This document shows, one piece after another, positions 17,588-26,325 of a stretch of DNA of 64,000 nucleotides. The notes below the pieces were generated by a model, which was given only the letters and a program-made list of their open reading frames with translations, made no database searches and was not told the origin of the DNA. Source of the DNA: Desulfomonilia bacterium (GTDB taxonomy: Bacteria > Desulfobacterota > Desulfomonilia > UBA1062); contig DATCTV010000043.1 of the NCBI GenBank assembly GCA_036567785.1, positions 62,001-126,000 on the forward strand, written 5' to 3'. The position numbers and the translations under genes are program-made. The first letter of the stretch is position 1. Each line of letters opens with the position of its first letter.

Positions 17588-18351
17588 TGAATCACAGCGC
17601 ACATAATCTATCTCAAAGAAGAAGATCGAATACTGTAATCATGACATCAATCAGTCTTCTTCTGATGAGCTTCTTTGTCGTGCTTGCATCGATATCCATA
17701 CCAGATGTCAGAAAAGCAAGGCTTGGTATCAGTTCTATAGCGGAAGGCTTCGGCATGGTACCGTCACAGACGATAGGCTTTAAGAGGATTTCCATGACCG
17801 AGGCCGACGTGCTTGATATAATAAGATTCAGAAAAGCCCTTCAGGCAGAAGGAATCATGATGGGCACTGGCGTCTATTCAACCCCTCTGGGAACAACCCT
17901 TGCCATAAAAGGGAGCCTGCTTTTCGACAAGGATTCCGCGGGCCTTAAATCCGATTACCTTGAAAAGATTGATGCCATAGCTTCACTCATCAAAGACATA
18001 CCGAACGAAATCATTATAACAGGTTTTACGGATTCCAGACCTGTCGAAACCGCATCATTCGGGTCAAACTGGACGCTCTCGGCGGCAAGGGCGATGGCTG
18101 TCATGAATTACCTCGCAGAAAAAGGCATAGATTATAAAAGAATGCGGGCTTACGGAATGGGTCCTGAACATCCGATATCGTCAAATTCAACCGAAGCAGG
18201 CAGGAATATAAATTCCCGGGTAGAGATCACCATAGCAGGAGGAACAAAGAGTCAGACTGATGTAAAGATGAAAGAACTCGATAAGGAAAAAATGAACCTG
18301 CCGCCGGTCTATCACTATAAAGGGTATGAAATACCCATCGAGGCAAACTGA
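17584..18351 (+). CDS. MotB-like protein 1: keeps the OmpA peptidoglycan site, lacks the ion-binding Asp
   Basis: 255 residues with one N-terminal membrane helix (residues about 17-38) and a C-terminal OmpA domain (about 100-218). In normal MotB the helix carries an essential Asp in a pattern like SD-(V/M)-(I/M)-TLL. Here the aligned stretch reads MTSISLLLMSFFVV, with Ser22 in place of Asp. The OmpA domain is intact: the two residues that hold the diaminopimelate carboxylate in OmpA are present as Asp150 (TGFTDSRP) and Arg169 (NWTLSAARA). It overlaps motA by four bases and motB2 by one base, so all three are made together. It probably anchors the stator but cannot carry ions itself. Confidence 0.88.
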   Translation: MMNHSAHNLSQRRRSNTVIMTSISLLLMSFFVVLASISIPDVRKARLGISSIAEGFGMVPSQTIGFKRISMTEADVLDIIRFRKALQAEGIMMGTGVYSTPLGTTLAIKGSLLFDKDSAGLKSDYLEKIDAIASLIKDIPNEIIITGFTDSRPVETASFGSNWTLSAARAMAVMNYLAEKGIDYKRMRAYGMGPEHPISSNSTEAGRNINSRVEITIAGGTKSQTDVKMKELDKEKMNLPPVYHYKGYEIPIEAN

Positions 18352-19055
18352 TGCACAGAGTAAGGAATGAAGAGACTTTTCTCAGCATATCCCCTCAGGA
18401 CAGCTGGAGGATTACATTTTCAGACGTAATCACTCTCCTTATGACCTTTTTTGTCATGATAGTGGCGATGAGCGGATTCAACGATAAAACTATAATTAAG
18501 ACGATCAGTCTAAACAAGGATAAGGATATCGTCATGAATCTCCATGAAAAGTTTCTTCCACCTGATGCAGTTATGCTGCAAGCAGCTAAATCAGCTTTTT
18601 CGGTTGATCTTCTTGATAAAATATTATCGTCATTTCCCCAGGACGAAGGAAGATTCTTTATTTCAGAAAGCGAGCGCGGAACGGTTTTAACCATATCAGA
18701 CCCTTTGGTATTTGAGCCGGAAGGGGCAAAACTCAGCAACACTGCATTGAAATACCTGCAGGCAATTGCAGCTTCACTGAAAGAGACTCAGGATTTTATT
18801 TCAATAGAGGGACATACCGCAAGATCAGGAAATGATGAAGCGGATTCGAAGCTAACGCTGCAGATGGCTGCTTCCGTCCTTGATTACTTTATTTACGAAT
18901 CCGGCATGAGCCCTACAAGATTCAGTATTGCAGGCTATGGCAGCAGAAGGCCTGCCATTTACAGGAACAAACAGGCAATGGAATCGCGTCTGGAAATAGT
19001 AATTCTTAAGGTAAGACCTTATACCGAGACAGCCGGTATGGCATCAATACAATAG
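18351..19055 (+). CDS. motB: MotB-like protein 2: has the ion-binding Asp, lacks the peptidoglycan-binding pair
   Basis: 234 residues. The N-terminal helix reads FSDVITLLMTFFVMI with Asp25 exactly where MotB needs it. The OmpA-like C-terminal half is recognisable (FEPEGAKLSNTALKYLQAIA, FSIAGYGSRRPAIYRN) but degenerate: the peptidoglycan Asp of GHTD is Ala157 (GHTARSG) and the partner Arg of LSxxR is Met172 (LTLQM). This is the mirror image of the gene before it. MotB normally works as a homodimer with both functions; here a heterodimer would restore a full set. The stop-start junction TGATG couples the two genes. Asp25 makes it the true motor partner of MotA. Confidence 0.88.
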   Translation: MHRVRNEETFLSISPQDSWRITFSDVITLLMTFFVMIVAMSGFNDKTIIKTISLNKDKDIVMNLHEKFLPPDAVMLQAAKSAFSVDLLDKILSSFPQDEGRFFISESERGTVLTISDPLVFEPEGAKLSNTALKYLQAIAASLKETQDFISIEGHTARSGNDEADSKLTLQMAASVLDYFIYESGMSPTRFSIAGYGSRRPAIYRNKQAMESRLEIVILKVRPYTETAGMASIQ

Positions 19056-19063
19056 AGGGTGGA

Positions 19064-20062
19064 ATGGGACAGATATTGACTCAGGAAGAGGTCGACGCCC
19101 TTTTAAGAGGCATGGAAGGCGGAGATATATCCCGGGAGAGAGCGGACAGCGGGAAACGTAACGAGGCATGGATCACCAGACCATATGATTTTGCATCGCA
19201 TGACAAGATCGTCCGGGGAAAACTGCCGCAGCTGGACGCTGTCAATGAAAGGTATTGCAGACTTTTCAGGGTAAGGCTTTCAAATATGCTCAGAAAGATG
19301 GGAACCATCTCCTATGCCTCTCTTGAAACGCTCAGTCTGGGCAACTTCATGCGCTCAGTTTCAGTACCCTCAAGCATCAACATAATACGCTCTGAAAAGT
19401 TCAATATCAGCGGGCTTGTAATACTTGAAACCAAACTCGTCATTTCCCTTATAGATCTTTTCTTCGGCGGAAAAGGCGGTGCAGGAAGCGGTTATAAAAT
19501 GGAAGGACGGGAATTCACTTCCATCGAGCAGAGCATGCTCGAAAAAGTGGCCGTAGGAGCGGTAAAGGATCTCAACGAGGCATTCAAACCTGTTGCGGAC
19601 CTCGATCTTGTATATGTAAGGAACGAGTCCAATCCTCAGTTTACAGGAATCCTCAAAGATAACGACACTGTAATAGTAGCCGAATTTGAAGCAGGTCTTG
19701 AACATGTCAGCGGTTCGGTCATGGTTTGCCTTCCTTATACGCTGATAGAGCTTATAAAACCGGGTTTCGGCGCAGGGGCGTCAGGTAGTCCATCATCATC
19801 CGCCGACAGAAAATGGACCGAACAATTCATGGGTCATCTCAACTCCGTACCGGTGGAAATATCTGTCAGACTGGGCAATTCCAGACTGACAGGGAGACAG
19901 ATTGCAAACCTCAAGAAAGGTGATGTCATAATGCTTGATAATTCACCCGATGGCGAAGTCGAAGTAAACGTGCAGGGTGAGACCAAATTTTATGGCAGGG
20001 CGGGAACTCTGGGGAAAAATTTGGCGGTTGAAATAATCAGGGCTTGTAAGGGGAAAGCATAA
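19064..20062 (+). CDS. fliM: Flagellar motor switch protein FliM
   Basis: Part of the cytoplasmic C-ring; binds CheY-P and sets the direction of rotation. 332 residues beginning with the diagnostic MGQILTQEEVDALLRGM (CheY-binding N-terminus), a CheC-like middle domain (SLETLSLGNFMRSVSVPSS, VISLIDLFFGGKGG) and a C-terminal SpoA/FliN-like domain (VPVEISVRLGNSRLTGRQIA, LKKGDVIMLD). It starts 8 bases after motB2 with a GGTGG-like site and runs into fliN after 14 bases. Confidence 0.96.
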   Translation: MGQILTQEEVDALLRGMEGGDISRERADSGKRNEAWITRPYDFASHDKIVRGKLPQLDAVNERYCRLFRVRLSNMLRKMGTISYASLETLSLGNFMRSVSVPSSINIIRSEKFNISGLVILETKLVISLIDLFFGGKGGAGSGYKMEGREFTSIEQSMLEKVAVGAVKDLNEAFKPVADLDLVYVRNESNPQFTGILKDNDTVIVAEFEAGLEHVSGSVMVCLPYTLIELIKPGFGAGASGSPSSSADRKWTEQFMGHLNSVPVEISVRLGNSRLTGRQIANLKKGDVIMLDNSPDGEVEVNVQGETKFYGRAGTLGKNLAVEIIRACKGKA

Positions 20063-20076
20063 TCCGGAGGAATATC

Positions 20077-20544
20077 ATGGAAGACGAAGACAGAATATTT
20101 GAGAGCGCGGGAAATGTTGACGAGGTCCAGTCATTGCTGTCGAGGGATCGGGCTGATGAACTGAGCTTCACTGAAATTGACAAGGAATCAGGTGATGCGC
20201 ACCGGATAAGAGAAAAGCTTGACGATACGCTTGAAGAGCCGAAATTCAGGGAACTCAAAAAGACATCCTTAGAAAAAGAGCGGCCTAGAGAGCTGGATTT
20301 CGTTCTGGATATACCCCTTGAAATTTCTGTTGAGATAGGCAGGACCCGGATGCTGATAGGTGATATGCTTAAGCTCGGGCAGGGTTCGGTGATTGAACTG
20401 AACAAGCTTTCCGGCGAACCGGTCGATATATTCGTAAACAGCAGGCTCATTGCACGCGGTGAGGTTCTCGTTTCAGGCGACAAATTCGGCGTAAGGGTAA
20501 TTGATATAATAAGCCCCACGGAAAGGGTGAAAAGACTCGGATAA
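20077..20544 (+). CDS. fliN: Flagellar motor switch protein FliN
   Basis: 155 residues. The C-terminal 80 residues are the SpoA domain of FliN: LDIPLEISVEIGRTRMLIGD, MLKLGQGSVIEL, LSGEPVDIFVNSRLIARGEV and FGVRVIDIISPTER. The first 70 residues are acidic, charged and without recognisable fold, as is common. FliN stacks under FliM in the C-ring. CCGGAGG lies 7 bases ahead of the ATG. Last gene of the motor operon. Confidence 0.95.
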   Translation: MEDEDRIFESAGNVDEVQSLLSRDRADELSFTEIDKESGDAHRIREKLDDTLEEPKFRELKKTSLEKERPRELDFVLDIPLEISVEIGRTRMLIGDMLKLGQGSVIELNKLSGEPVDIFVNSRLIARGEVLVSGDKFGVRVIDIISPTERVKRLG

Positions 20545-20607
20545 ACTCCTATAATATTTCAACTGCCGGCTTGTCCTGACCTGGTCTTTCGTCTATATTC
20601 TTTCTCC

Positions 20608-23181
20608 ATGACCGAAAAGATTACTCCCATGATGCAGCAGTATCATGAGATCAAGAAACAGCATACCGATGCAATACTGTTCTACCGCATGGGAGATTTT
20701 TATGAGATGTTCTATCAGGATGCAATCGAGGCCTCGAAGATTCTCGGGATCGTCCTTACCACCCGAGACAGGGCAAAGGAAAATCCCGTACCGATGTGCG
20801 GGGTGCCTTATCACAGCGCCTCCTCCTATGTCGCAAAACTGATAAAGGCAGGCAGAAAGGTCGCCGTATGCGAACAGGGTGAAGTCGGCGGCAAGGGTCT
20901 TGTAAAGCGCGAGGTCGTGCAGGTCCTCACACCCGGCCTGATAAATGAAGAAACCCATCTTGACAGCAGGAGCTCGAATTATCTGATGGCGGTTTTTCAG
21001 GACGACAAAAATGACTCTTACGGTATTGCATTCACCGACATCACAACAGGTGATTTCCGCGTCACGGAGCTTAACAGCCGTAATGATTTCATAAGCGAGG
21101 TCTGCCGCATTTCGCCGAGCGAGATATTGTGCCAGGATGCATCAGGTGTGCCTCAAGGTTTTTATACGAGCATTATCGATTCCGTACCTTCTTTATCCAG
21201 ATGCCGGGAAATCCTGTGCTCTCATTTCAAGACGGCGTCCCTTGCCGGCCTAGGACTCGAAGGCAATCAGGCGGCAGCCATGGCGGCTGTTATGGTACTC
21301 AATTATGTACTGGAAAAACAGAAATCCTCAGCAGGCAATATCACATCTGTCAGGTTCTATAACCCCGGCCTTTACATGATTCTCGGAGCCAATACGAAAA
21401 AGAATCTCGAACTTTTCGAGTCCTTTTCTAAATCAAAGGAAGACTGCCTCTATAACATCATCAATAAGACAAAAACAGCAATGGGTGCCAGAAGGCTGGC
21501 CGACTGGCTCAATTTTCCCTTAATGGATGAAGCCTCCATAAACGAAAGACTCGATGCGCTGGGTGAGCTTAAAAACAATCCTGAAAAACTGTCTGAAATC
21601 AGGGAAGCCCTGAAAAACGTCTATGACCTTGAGCGCATCCTCGGCAGGATAGTCTCTGACAGGGCAACACCGAGGGATCTGTTCTCCCTTGCCATGGGTC
21701 TCGAGCAGGTCCCTCTGCTTAAATCTCTTCTGAATGAATTTGAAAGCCGCCTGATACAAAATCTGGAACTGGATCCCCTTGAGCATATAAGATCGAGAAT
21801 TATTGAAACCATTGTTGACGACCCTCCCCTCAAGCTGGGAGATTCTCCTGTCATAAGGAGCGGCATCGATGGAGAACTCGACGAATTGCGTGAAATAAGG
21901 AGGGACTCGAGGAAATGGATAGCTGAACACGAAGCCCAGCAGAGATCCATAACAGGGATCACCACACTCAAAATCGGTTATAACCGCGTATTCGGATATT
22001 ATATAGAGGTTACCAGGGCCAATGCAGAAAAGGTCCCGCAGAGCTATATCCGCAAGCAGACACTTGTCAATGCCGAACGCTACATAACGCCTGAACTGAA
22101 AGAATATGAAGTTAAGCTTCTGAATGCGCAGGATCTGATTGCAAAGATCGAGGCCAGGATATTTTCAGAACTTAAGGAGTTTGCAGCATCACATAAGGAT
22201 GGTCTCAAAAAGACTATAAACGGTATAACCGTGCTTGATGCCATATCCTCATTGGCGCAGGCGGCGCTTGAAAACGATTATTCCAGGCCCCTTGTCGAAC
22301 GGGGCCGCATAATTGAAATCAAGGCCGGACGGCACCCGGTTGTCGAAAAGGTACTGAAAGCAGGCGAATTCGTCCCCAATGACTGCAGATTCGATCATAC
22401 CGCGGATAACATTCATATAATTACAGGGCCGAACATGGCCGGAAAATCGACATATATGCGCCAGATAGCCCTTATCGTGATCATGGCCCAGATGGGGTCG
22501 TTCGTGCCTGCGAAATCGGCCACAATCGGGATTGCAGACAGGATTTTCACACGCATCGGCGCATCGGACAACCTTTCGACGGGACAGAGCACCTTCATGG
22601 TTGAGATGAGCGAAACCGCCGATATCCTCAAGAATGCAACCGGATCATCTCTGGTGATCCTCGATGAAATTGGCCGGGGAACGTCCACCTATGACGGCAT
22701 GTCTCTGGCATGGGCCGTTTCAGAATACCTTGACAGGCTTGGAACCAGGACTTTCTTCGCTACCCATTATCATGAGCTTGCCGACCTCGCCCGTAAGAAC
22801 AAGGGGATAAAGAACTACCATATGGCGGTCGAAGAAAGCGGGCATGATGTCGTATTCGTGAGAGAAGTCAGACGGGGGGCAACCGGTAGAAGCTATGGAA
22901 TCCATGTAGCAAAGCTTGCGGGCATACCCGAAGAAGTCATTGCAGATGCAAGAGCCGTTCTGGGAAGCATAGACAAGAAAGCCAGAACAGTTGGAATATC
23001 ATCCGGTTCAGGCGCCATGACGCAGACAAGTATCTTCGATCAGCCGGAACCGGATAACACGGAAAACATTCTGGTATCAGACATAATCAAACAGATCACG
23101 GCAATCGACCTGTCATGCACAACCCCTCTTGAAGCCCTTAACTTTCTTAATCAGATCAAGGAACGAATCAATAAATCCTGA
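20608..23181 (+). CDS. mutS: DNA mismatch repair protein MutS
   Basis: 857 residues, full length. It opens TPMMQQYHEIKKQHTDAI followed by FYRMGDFYEMF, the mismatch-sensing Phe-X-Glu wedge lying in this segment. The C-terminal ATPase has Walker A GPNMAGKSTYMRQIA, the Walker B region LVILDEIGRGTSTYDG and the signature ATHYHELADLA; the end LSCTTPLEALNFLNQIKE resembles the C-terminal family tail. ATG 20608 is fixed by family comparison; no Shine-Dalgarno sequence is evident (TATATTCTTTCTCC precedes it). It follows fliN by 63 bases and may be read through from it. Confidence 0.97.
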   Translation: MTEKITPMMQQYHEIKKQHTDAILFYRMGDFYEMFYQDAIEASKILGIVLTTRDRAKENPVPMCGVPYHSASSYVAKLIKAGRKVAVCEQGEVGGKGLVKREVVQVLTPGLINEETHLDSRSSNYLMAVFQDDKNDSYGIAFTDITTGDFRVTELNSRNDFISEVCRISPSEILCQDASGVPQGFYTSIIDSVPSLSRCREILCSHFKTASLAGLGLEGNQAAAMAAVMVLNYVLEKQKSSAGNITSVRFYNPGLYMILGANTKKNLELFESFSKSKEDCLYNIINKTKTAMGARRLADWLNFPLMDEASINERLDALGELKNNPEKLSEIREALKNVYDLERILGRIVSDRATPRDLFSLAMGLEQVPLLKSLLNEFESRLIQNLELDPLEHIRSRIIETIVDDPPLKLGDSPVIRSGIDGELDELREIRRDSRKWIAEHEAQQRSITGITTLKIGYNRVFGYYIEVTRANAEKVPQSYIRKQTLVNAERYITPELKEYEVKLLNAQDLIAKIEARIFSELKEFAASHKDGLKKTINGITVLDAISSLAQAALENDYSRPLVERGRIIEIKAGRHPVVEKVLKAGEFVPNDCRFDHTADNIHIITGPNMAGKSTYMRQIALIVIMAQMGSFVPAKSATIGIADRIFTRIGASDNLSTGQSTFMVEMSETADILKNATGSSLVILDEIGRGTSTYDGMSLAWAVSEYLDRLGTRTFFATHYHELADLARKNKGIKNYHMAVEESGHDVVFVREVRRGATGRSYGIHVAKLAGIPEEVIADARAVLGSIDKKARTVGISSGSGAMTQTSIFDQPEPDNTENILVSDIIKQITAIDLSCTTPLEALNFLNQIKERINKS

Positions 23182-23259
23182 TTTCACATTATACCTGTTA
23201 AGCAATTCTGATTGACGCCGATACATACCAGTAGGACACGAGAGAGGAGATAAGCGATT

Positions 23260-23448
23260 ATGATGACGACAGAGACTTCAAGCCAGAGCAAAGGAAATTG
23301 GGAAGGCGTAAGGCCTGTTGTAATTTACTTTGCGGGTGAAAGGTTTGTTGTCGAATACGGCGAGCACTACAATCGCATGTCTTCCCCTATCGTTGCCCTG
23401 GTTCATGCATATATTGGCAGTTCCGGAATTACGAACTGTCTCCACTAG
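23260..23448 (+). CDS. Possible 62-residue protein of unknown function
   Basis: A short open frame with GAGAGGAGA 8-9 bases ahead of ATG 23260, a better ribosome binding site than many genes here. The product (MMTTETSSQSKGNW..., VIYFAGERFVVEYGEHYNR) is not recognised and has no motif. Another frame of similar length overlaps it, so it could be chance. The rest of the 362-base gap 23182-23543 shows nothing to me. Confidence 0.35.
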   Translation: MMTTETSSQSKGNWEGVRPVVIYFAGERFVVEYGEHYNRMSSPIVALVHAYIGSSGITNCLH

Positions 23449-23543
23449 AATAAAGCAGCCGTACTGTTTTTCATGTGTCTCATTTCCGGTTAAATCCGAG
23501 ATGCTTCTTGATTTATTGTTAAGCGTTACTTATTGTAATCAAT

Positions 23544-24227
23544 ATGCCCGATAGAAAGAAAAATCAGCCCGCAAAAAAGACCCTGATCATCGAACAGGAT
23601 GATGCGAATGCATGTCTTCTGGAAGAAATACTTATGTCTCAGGGATTGGAAGTAATAAGGGCCGGGGGCGGGAAAGAGGCACTGGAAATCCTTGCCGGGG
23701 AAGATTTCCCGATCGTGATAACAAACCTTGAAATGTCGGATATAGACGGTTTCGGCATTATTGATTTTCTCAAAAAAAGAAAAAGAGACAGCCTGGTCAT
23801 TGTGATGACGGATCATGCCAGTATCGACAGCGTAATCGTAGCCTTAAGGCTCGGGGCGTATGACTATATCATCAAACCCTTTGTTCCGGAATTTCTTCTC
23901 AATACCGTATTGAGGGCGTTTGACTACATTTCCAGACGTGACGACCTGGAGCGCCTGGGGCAGGTAGGCCTTGTAGCAGAGCTTGCAACAACCATGTCAC
24001 ATGAGGTTTTCCAGCCGCTTACCGTTCTGATGGGGCTCGCACATGAAATACAGAGGGCATCACAGAATGAAAGGATAAGGTCAATGGCGGGCGAGATCCT
24101 CAATGAATCCAGAAAGATCAGGGACATCATCCGCAAAATGGATTCTCTGGACCCTTTCGTAACCAAGGAATTTCCCGGCGGCCATGTGATTATAGACATA
24201 GAAAAGGGAACAAAAAAACCGGGGTAA
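23544..24227 (+). CDS. Pseudo-receiver domain fused to an orphan histidine-kinase dimerization domain
   Basis: 227 residues. Residues 12-128 fold like a response-regulator receiver, but the phosphoacceptor Asp is Asn61 (ITNLEMSDIDG) and the acidic pair is Glu17-Gln18 (LIIEQDDAN). Thr89 and Lys111 (YIIKPF) are kept. Residues 135-200 look like a HisKA dimerization helix pair with the H-box ELATTMSHEVFQPLTVL, His153. No ATPase domain follows; the protein ends 27 residues after the helices. It cannot autophosphorylate; it might pass phosphate through His153 or act as a scaffold. No ribosome binding site is visible at ATG 23544. Stand-alone gene, convergent with the next. Confidence 0.8.
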   Translation: MPDRKKNQPAKKTLIIEQDDANACLLEEILMSQGLEVIRAGGGKEALEILAGEDFPIVITNLEMSDIDGFGIIDFLKKRKRDSLVIVMTDHASIDSVIVALRLGAYDYIIKPFVPEFLLNTVLRAFDYISRRDDLERLGQVGLVAELATTMSHEVFQPLTVLMGLAHEIQRASQNERIRSMAGEILNESRKIRDIIRKMDSLDPFVTKEFPGGHVIIDIEKGTKKPG

Positions 24228-24237
24228 TCCCCCCTCG

Positions 24238-26322
24238 CTATTTCAGGATAATCAAAACAGCCATGCCATCAGTAAAATAATTCCTGCCGAAGAGTTTCTT
24301 TTTGTTGATTTTGTCCATTAATTTTATCTTTCCATAAGACTGGACTGCCCCCGACTCATAAAGGGAAGCGAAGAGGGCATCCCTCTCCTCATCTATATCG
24401 GGCTTTATCTTATGGATAAACTTCGATCCGAGGCTGATATCATAAGAGGCGCTGCCAACAAATATTTCCTTTTTGTCGGATGTCCTTTCCCCTGTTCTCC
24501 ATATCCTCACCCAATGCATCTCTGCAATGCCATTTCTGAGCGCAGGCTTTTCAAACGCGACATCCTGGATACGCGAATGCCAGAAAGCAGAAGTCACCGG
24601 TGAATTATAGTAATTTTCATTTGTAACAATAGCCTTCGCCCTTTTGAGAATATTTGAAAAGCTCGTCGGATCCGCAAGATTCCAGCCTGCCCTGACCATG
24701 TAACTTTCAAGTTCGTTCAAGCTGTCCGCGGCAATAATTAAGTTGATCGGTTCCCGGTTCTCCCCGAACAGTGATTCCGAATATATGGGATAATGCTCGT
24801 TCAGGAAAATATCCGCCGGATTTTTCGACTCTTTAAGGCGGGGAGTCTCTTTTTCATGATAAACCTTTGAATATTCGCTCAGGCCGAAGAACAGAAACAG
24901 CACAATCCAGCATGCAGCCAGGGCAGCGCATAAGCCTTTGATTTTTGGAGGCACTGCATGAATATATCCGTGAGGATGGGAATACTCCAGGTATTCGGCA
25001 ATCAGTATCGACAATATAAGCCACAGCATCCCCAAGGCCCATCCCGCCTGAATATCGGTAACATAATGCATACCCAGGTATATCCTTGAGAAGCCTATAA
25101 GAACAATTACAGGTACCAGGAAAAAAACCGCATTAAGTCTGGTCCTTACATTCCTAGACACCTTGAGGACAAAGTAGATAATATAGCCGTAAAATACCAG
25201 CGAGACGCTGGAATACGCACTTGGAAAGTAATAGATGTGTTCATGAACGGCAGGCATTGCAGGTAGAGGCCTTTTGAAAAAAAATCCCCCCGTTAAATTG
25301 CATATATAACTGCCGGCAATCCCCAGCCACATGGGTAATACATATCCGGGCTCTTTGACCAGCCACATCATCACCATTATGGCTATACCCAGGGTAACGA
25401 CAACCCATATATTTCCGAGAACTCCGATCCAGGAGAAGATTTCCACCATAGCTGGTGTTCTGAATATGTACAGATAACTGATGATCCTCAAATCCGAATC
25501 CGCCACGGCATCTGTCCTGACAACACTCAGAACTATCGAAGCAAGAACCGCAAAGCACAGTATAAAAACTGAAATAGCCAGTGTCAGTTTAAGCCCGGTC
25601 AGACGGTTCCTGTCAATTCGCTGGCCGGCGAACCGGATTATACCTGATGGTCTGGATTTGAGATATTTGACAAGCCTGTCCCAGGCACTGCCTGTATGTA
25701 TAAGAAAAATCATGCTTTGATGCGCAATGTATTCACGTAGAAGATATGCGGTAACGACTGTTGCCAGTAGGAGAAGTACGATCACCCCTCCCCTTGTGCT
25801 CCACATCTTTGCCAGTTCCCACAATATCCAGACGGCGTTGCCAAGATATATATACACCATTGACCAGCTCAGTGCGCTTATTGCATCCCAGATGATGAAC
25901 TTTTTTGTGCTCATGCTGAAAAGCCCTGTTACAAAAGGCACAATGGGTCTCAACGGACCGATGAACCTTCCGAACAGAATACTCTTGCTGCCGTGCTTCT
26001 TTACAAATTCCCTTCCCTTCTCGATATATTCTGGTTTAACGAACCGTCCGAACCTGCCAAGGACCCCTTCCCCCTTCCTTCCAAGCCAGAAACTTAAGAC
26101 ATCTCCAACTATGGCCCCGAGCGATGCTGCAATGATAAGGATTTCAGGGTCCATCACCCCTTTTGCAGCCATTGCTCCTACAATTATCAGCAATGTGGTT
26201 CCCGGAATCAGCTCGCCGACAAAGGCGATCGATTCCAGAATACAGATAAGAAACATGGCTATGTAGCCAAGCTCCTTATGCATTTGGACGAACGCCAGAA
26301 ATGCGTCAATATTTTCGTGCAT
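24238..26322 (-). CDS. DedA-PAP2-LssY fusion membrane protein
   Basis: 694 residues with three parts. 1-200: DedA/VTT domain (ESIAFVGELIPGTTLLIIVG, GAIVGDVLSFWLGRKGEG, FGRFIGPLRPIVPFVTG). 235-460: PAP2-type phosphatase helices (FFKRPLPAMP, YYFPSAYSSVS, SRIYLGMHYVTDIQAG). 530-694: LssY C-terminal domain (INLIIAADSLNELESYMVRA, AFWHSRIQDVAFEKPAL, HWVRIWRT). Of the PAP2 motifs, the third with the nucleophilic His is intact, but the second reads PSAY instead of PSGH and the Lys of the first is missing. The family is thought to handle undecaprenyl or phospholipid phosphates at the inner membrane. It starts 3 bases after the upstream nitroreductase-fold gene, so the pair is an operon. Confidence 0.85.
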   Translation of the reverse strand: MHENIDAFLAFVQMHKELGYIAMFLICILESIAFVGELIPGTTLLIIVGAMAAKGVMDPEILIIAASLGAIVGDVLSFWLGRKGEGVLGRFGRFVKPEYIEKGREFVKKHGSKSILFGRFIGPLRPIVPFVTGLFSMSTKKFIIWDAISALSWSMVYIYLGNAVWILWELAKMWSTRGGVIVLLLLATVVTAYLLREYIAHQSMIFLIHTGSAWDRLVKYLKSRPSGIIRFAGQRIDRNRLTGLKLTLAISVFILCFAVLASIVLSVVRTDAVADSDLRIISYLYIFRTPAMVEIFSWIGVLGNIWVVVTLGIAIMVMMWLVKEPGYVLPMWLGIAGSYICNLTGGFFFKRPLPAMPAVHEHIYYFPSAYSSVSLVFYGYIIYFVLKVSRNVRTRLNAVFFLVPVIVLIGFSRIYLGMHYVTDIQAGWALGMLWLILSILIAEYLEYSHPHGYIHAVPPKIKGLCAALAACWIVLFLFFGLSEYSKVYHEKETPRLKESKNPADIFLNEHYPIYSESLFGENREPINLIIAADSLNELESYMVRAGWNLADPTSFSNILKRAKAIVTNENYYNSPVTSAFWHSRIQDVAFEKPALRNGIAEMHWVRIWRTGERTSDKKEIFVGSASYDISLGSKFIHKIKPDIDEERDALFASLYESGAVQSYGKIKLMDKINKKKLFGRNYFTDGMAVLIILK

Positions 26323-26325
26323 GTC

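Noticed and set aside
23330-23554. 74-residue plus-strand frame overlapping the start of the pseudo-receiver gene
   Set aside because: No ribosome binding site, Ser/Leu/Cys-rich shadow composition, overlaps a better supported small frame.
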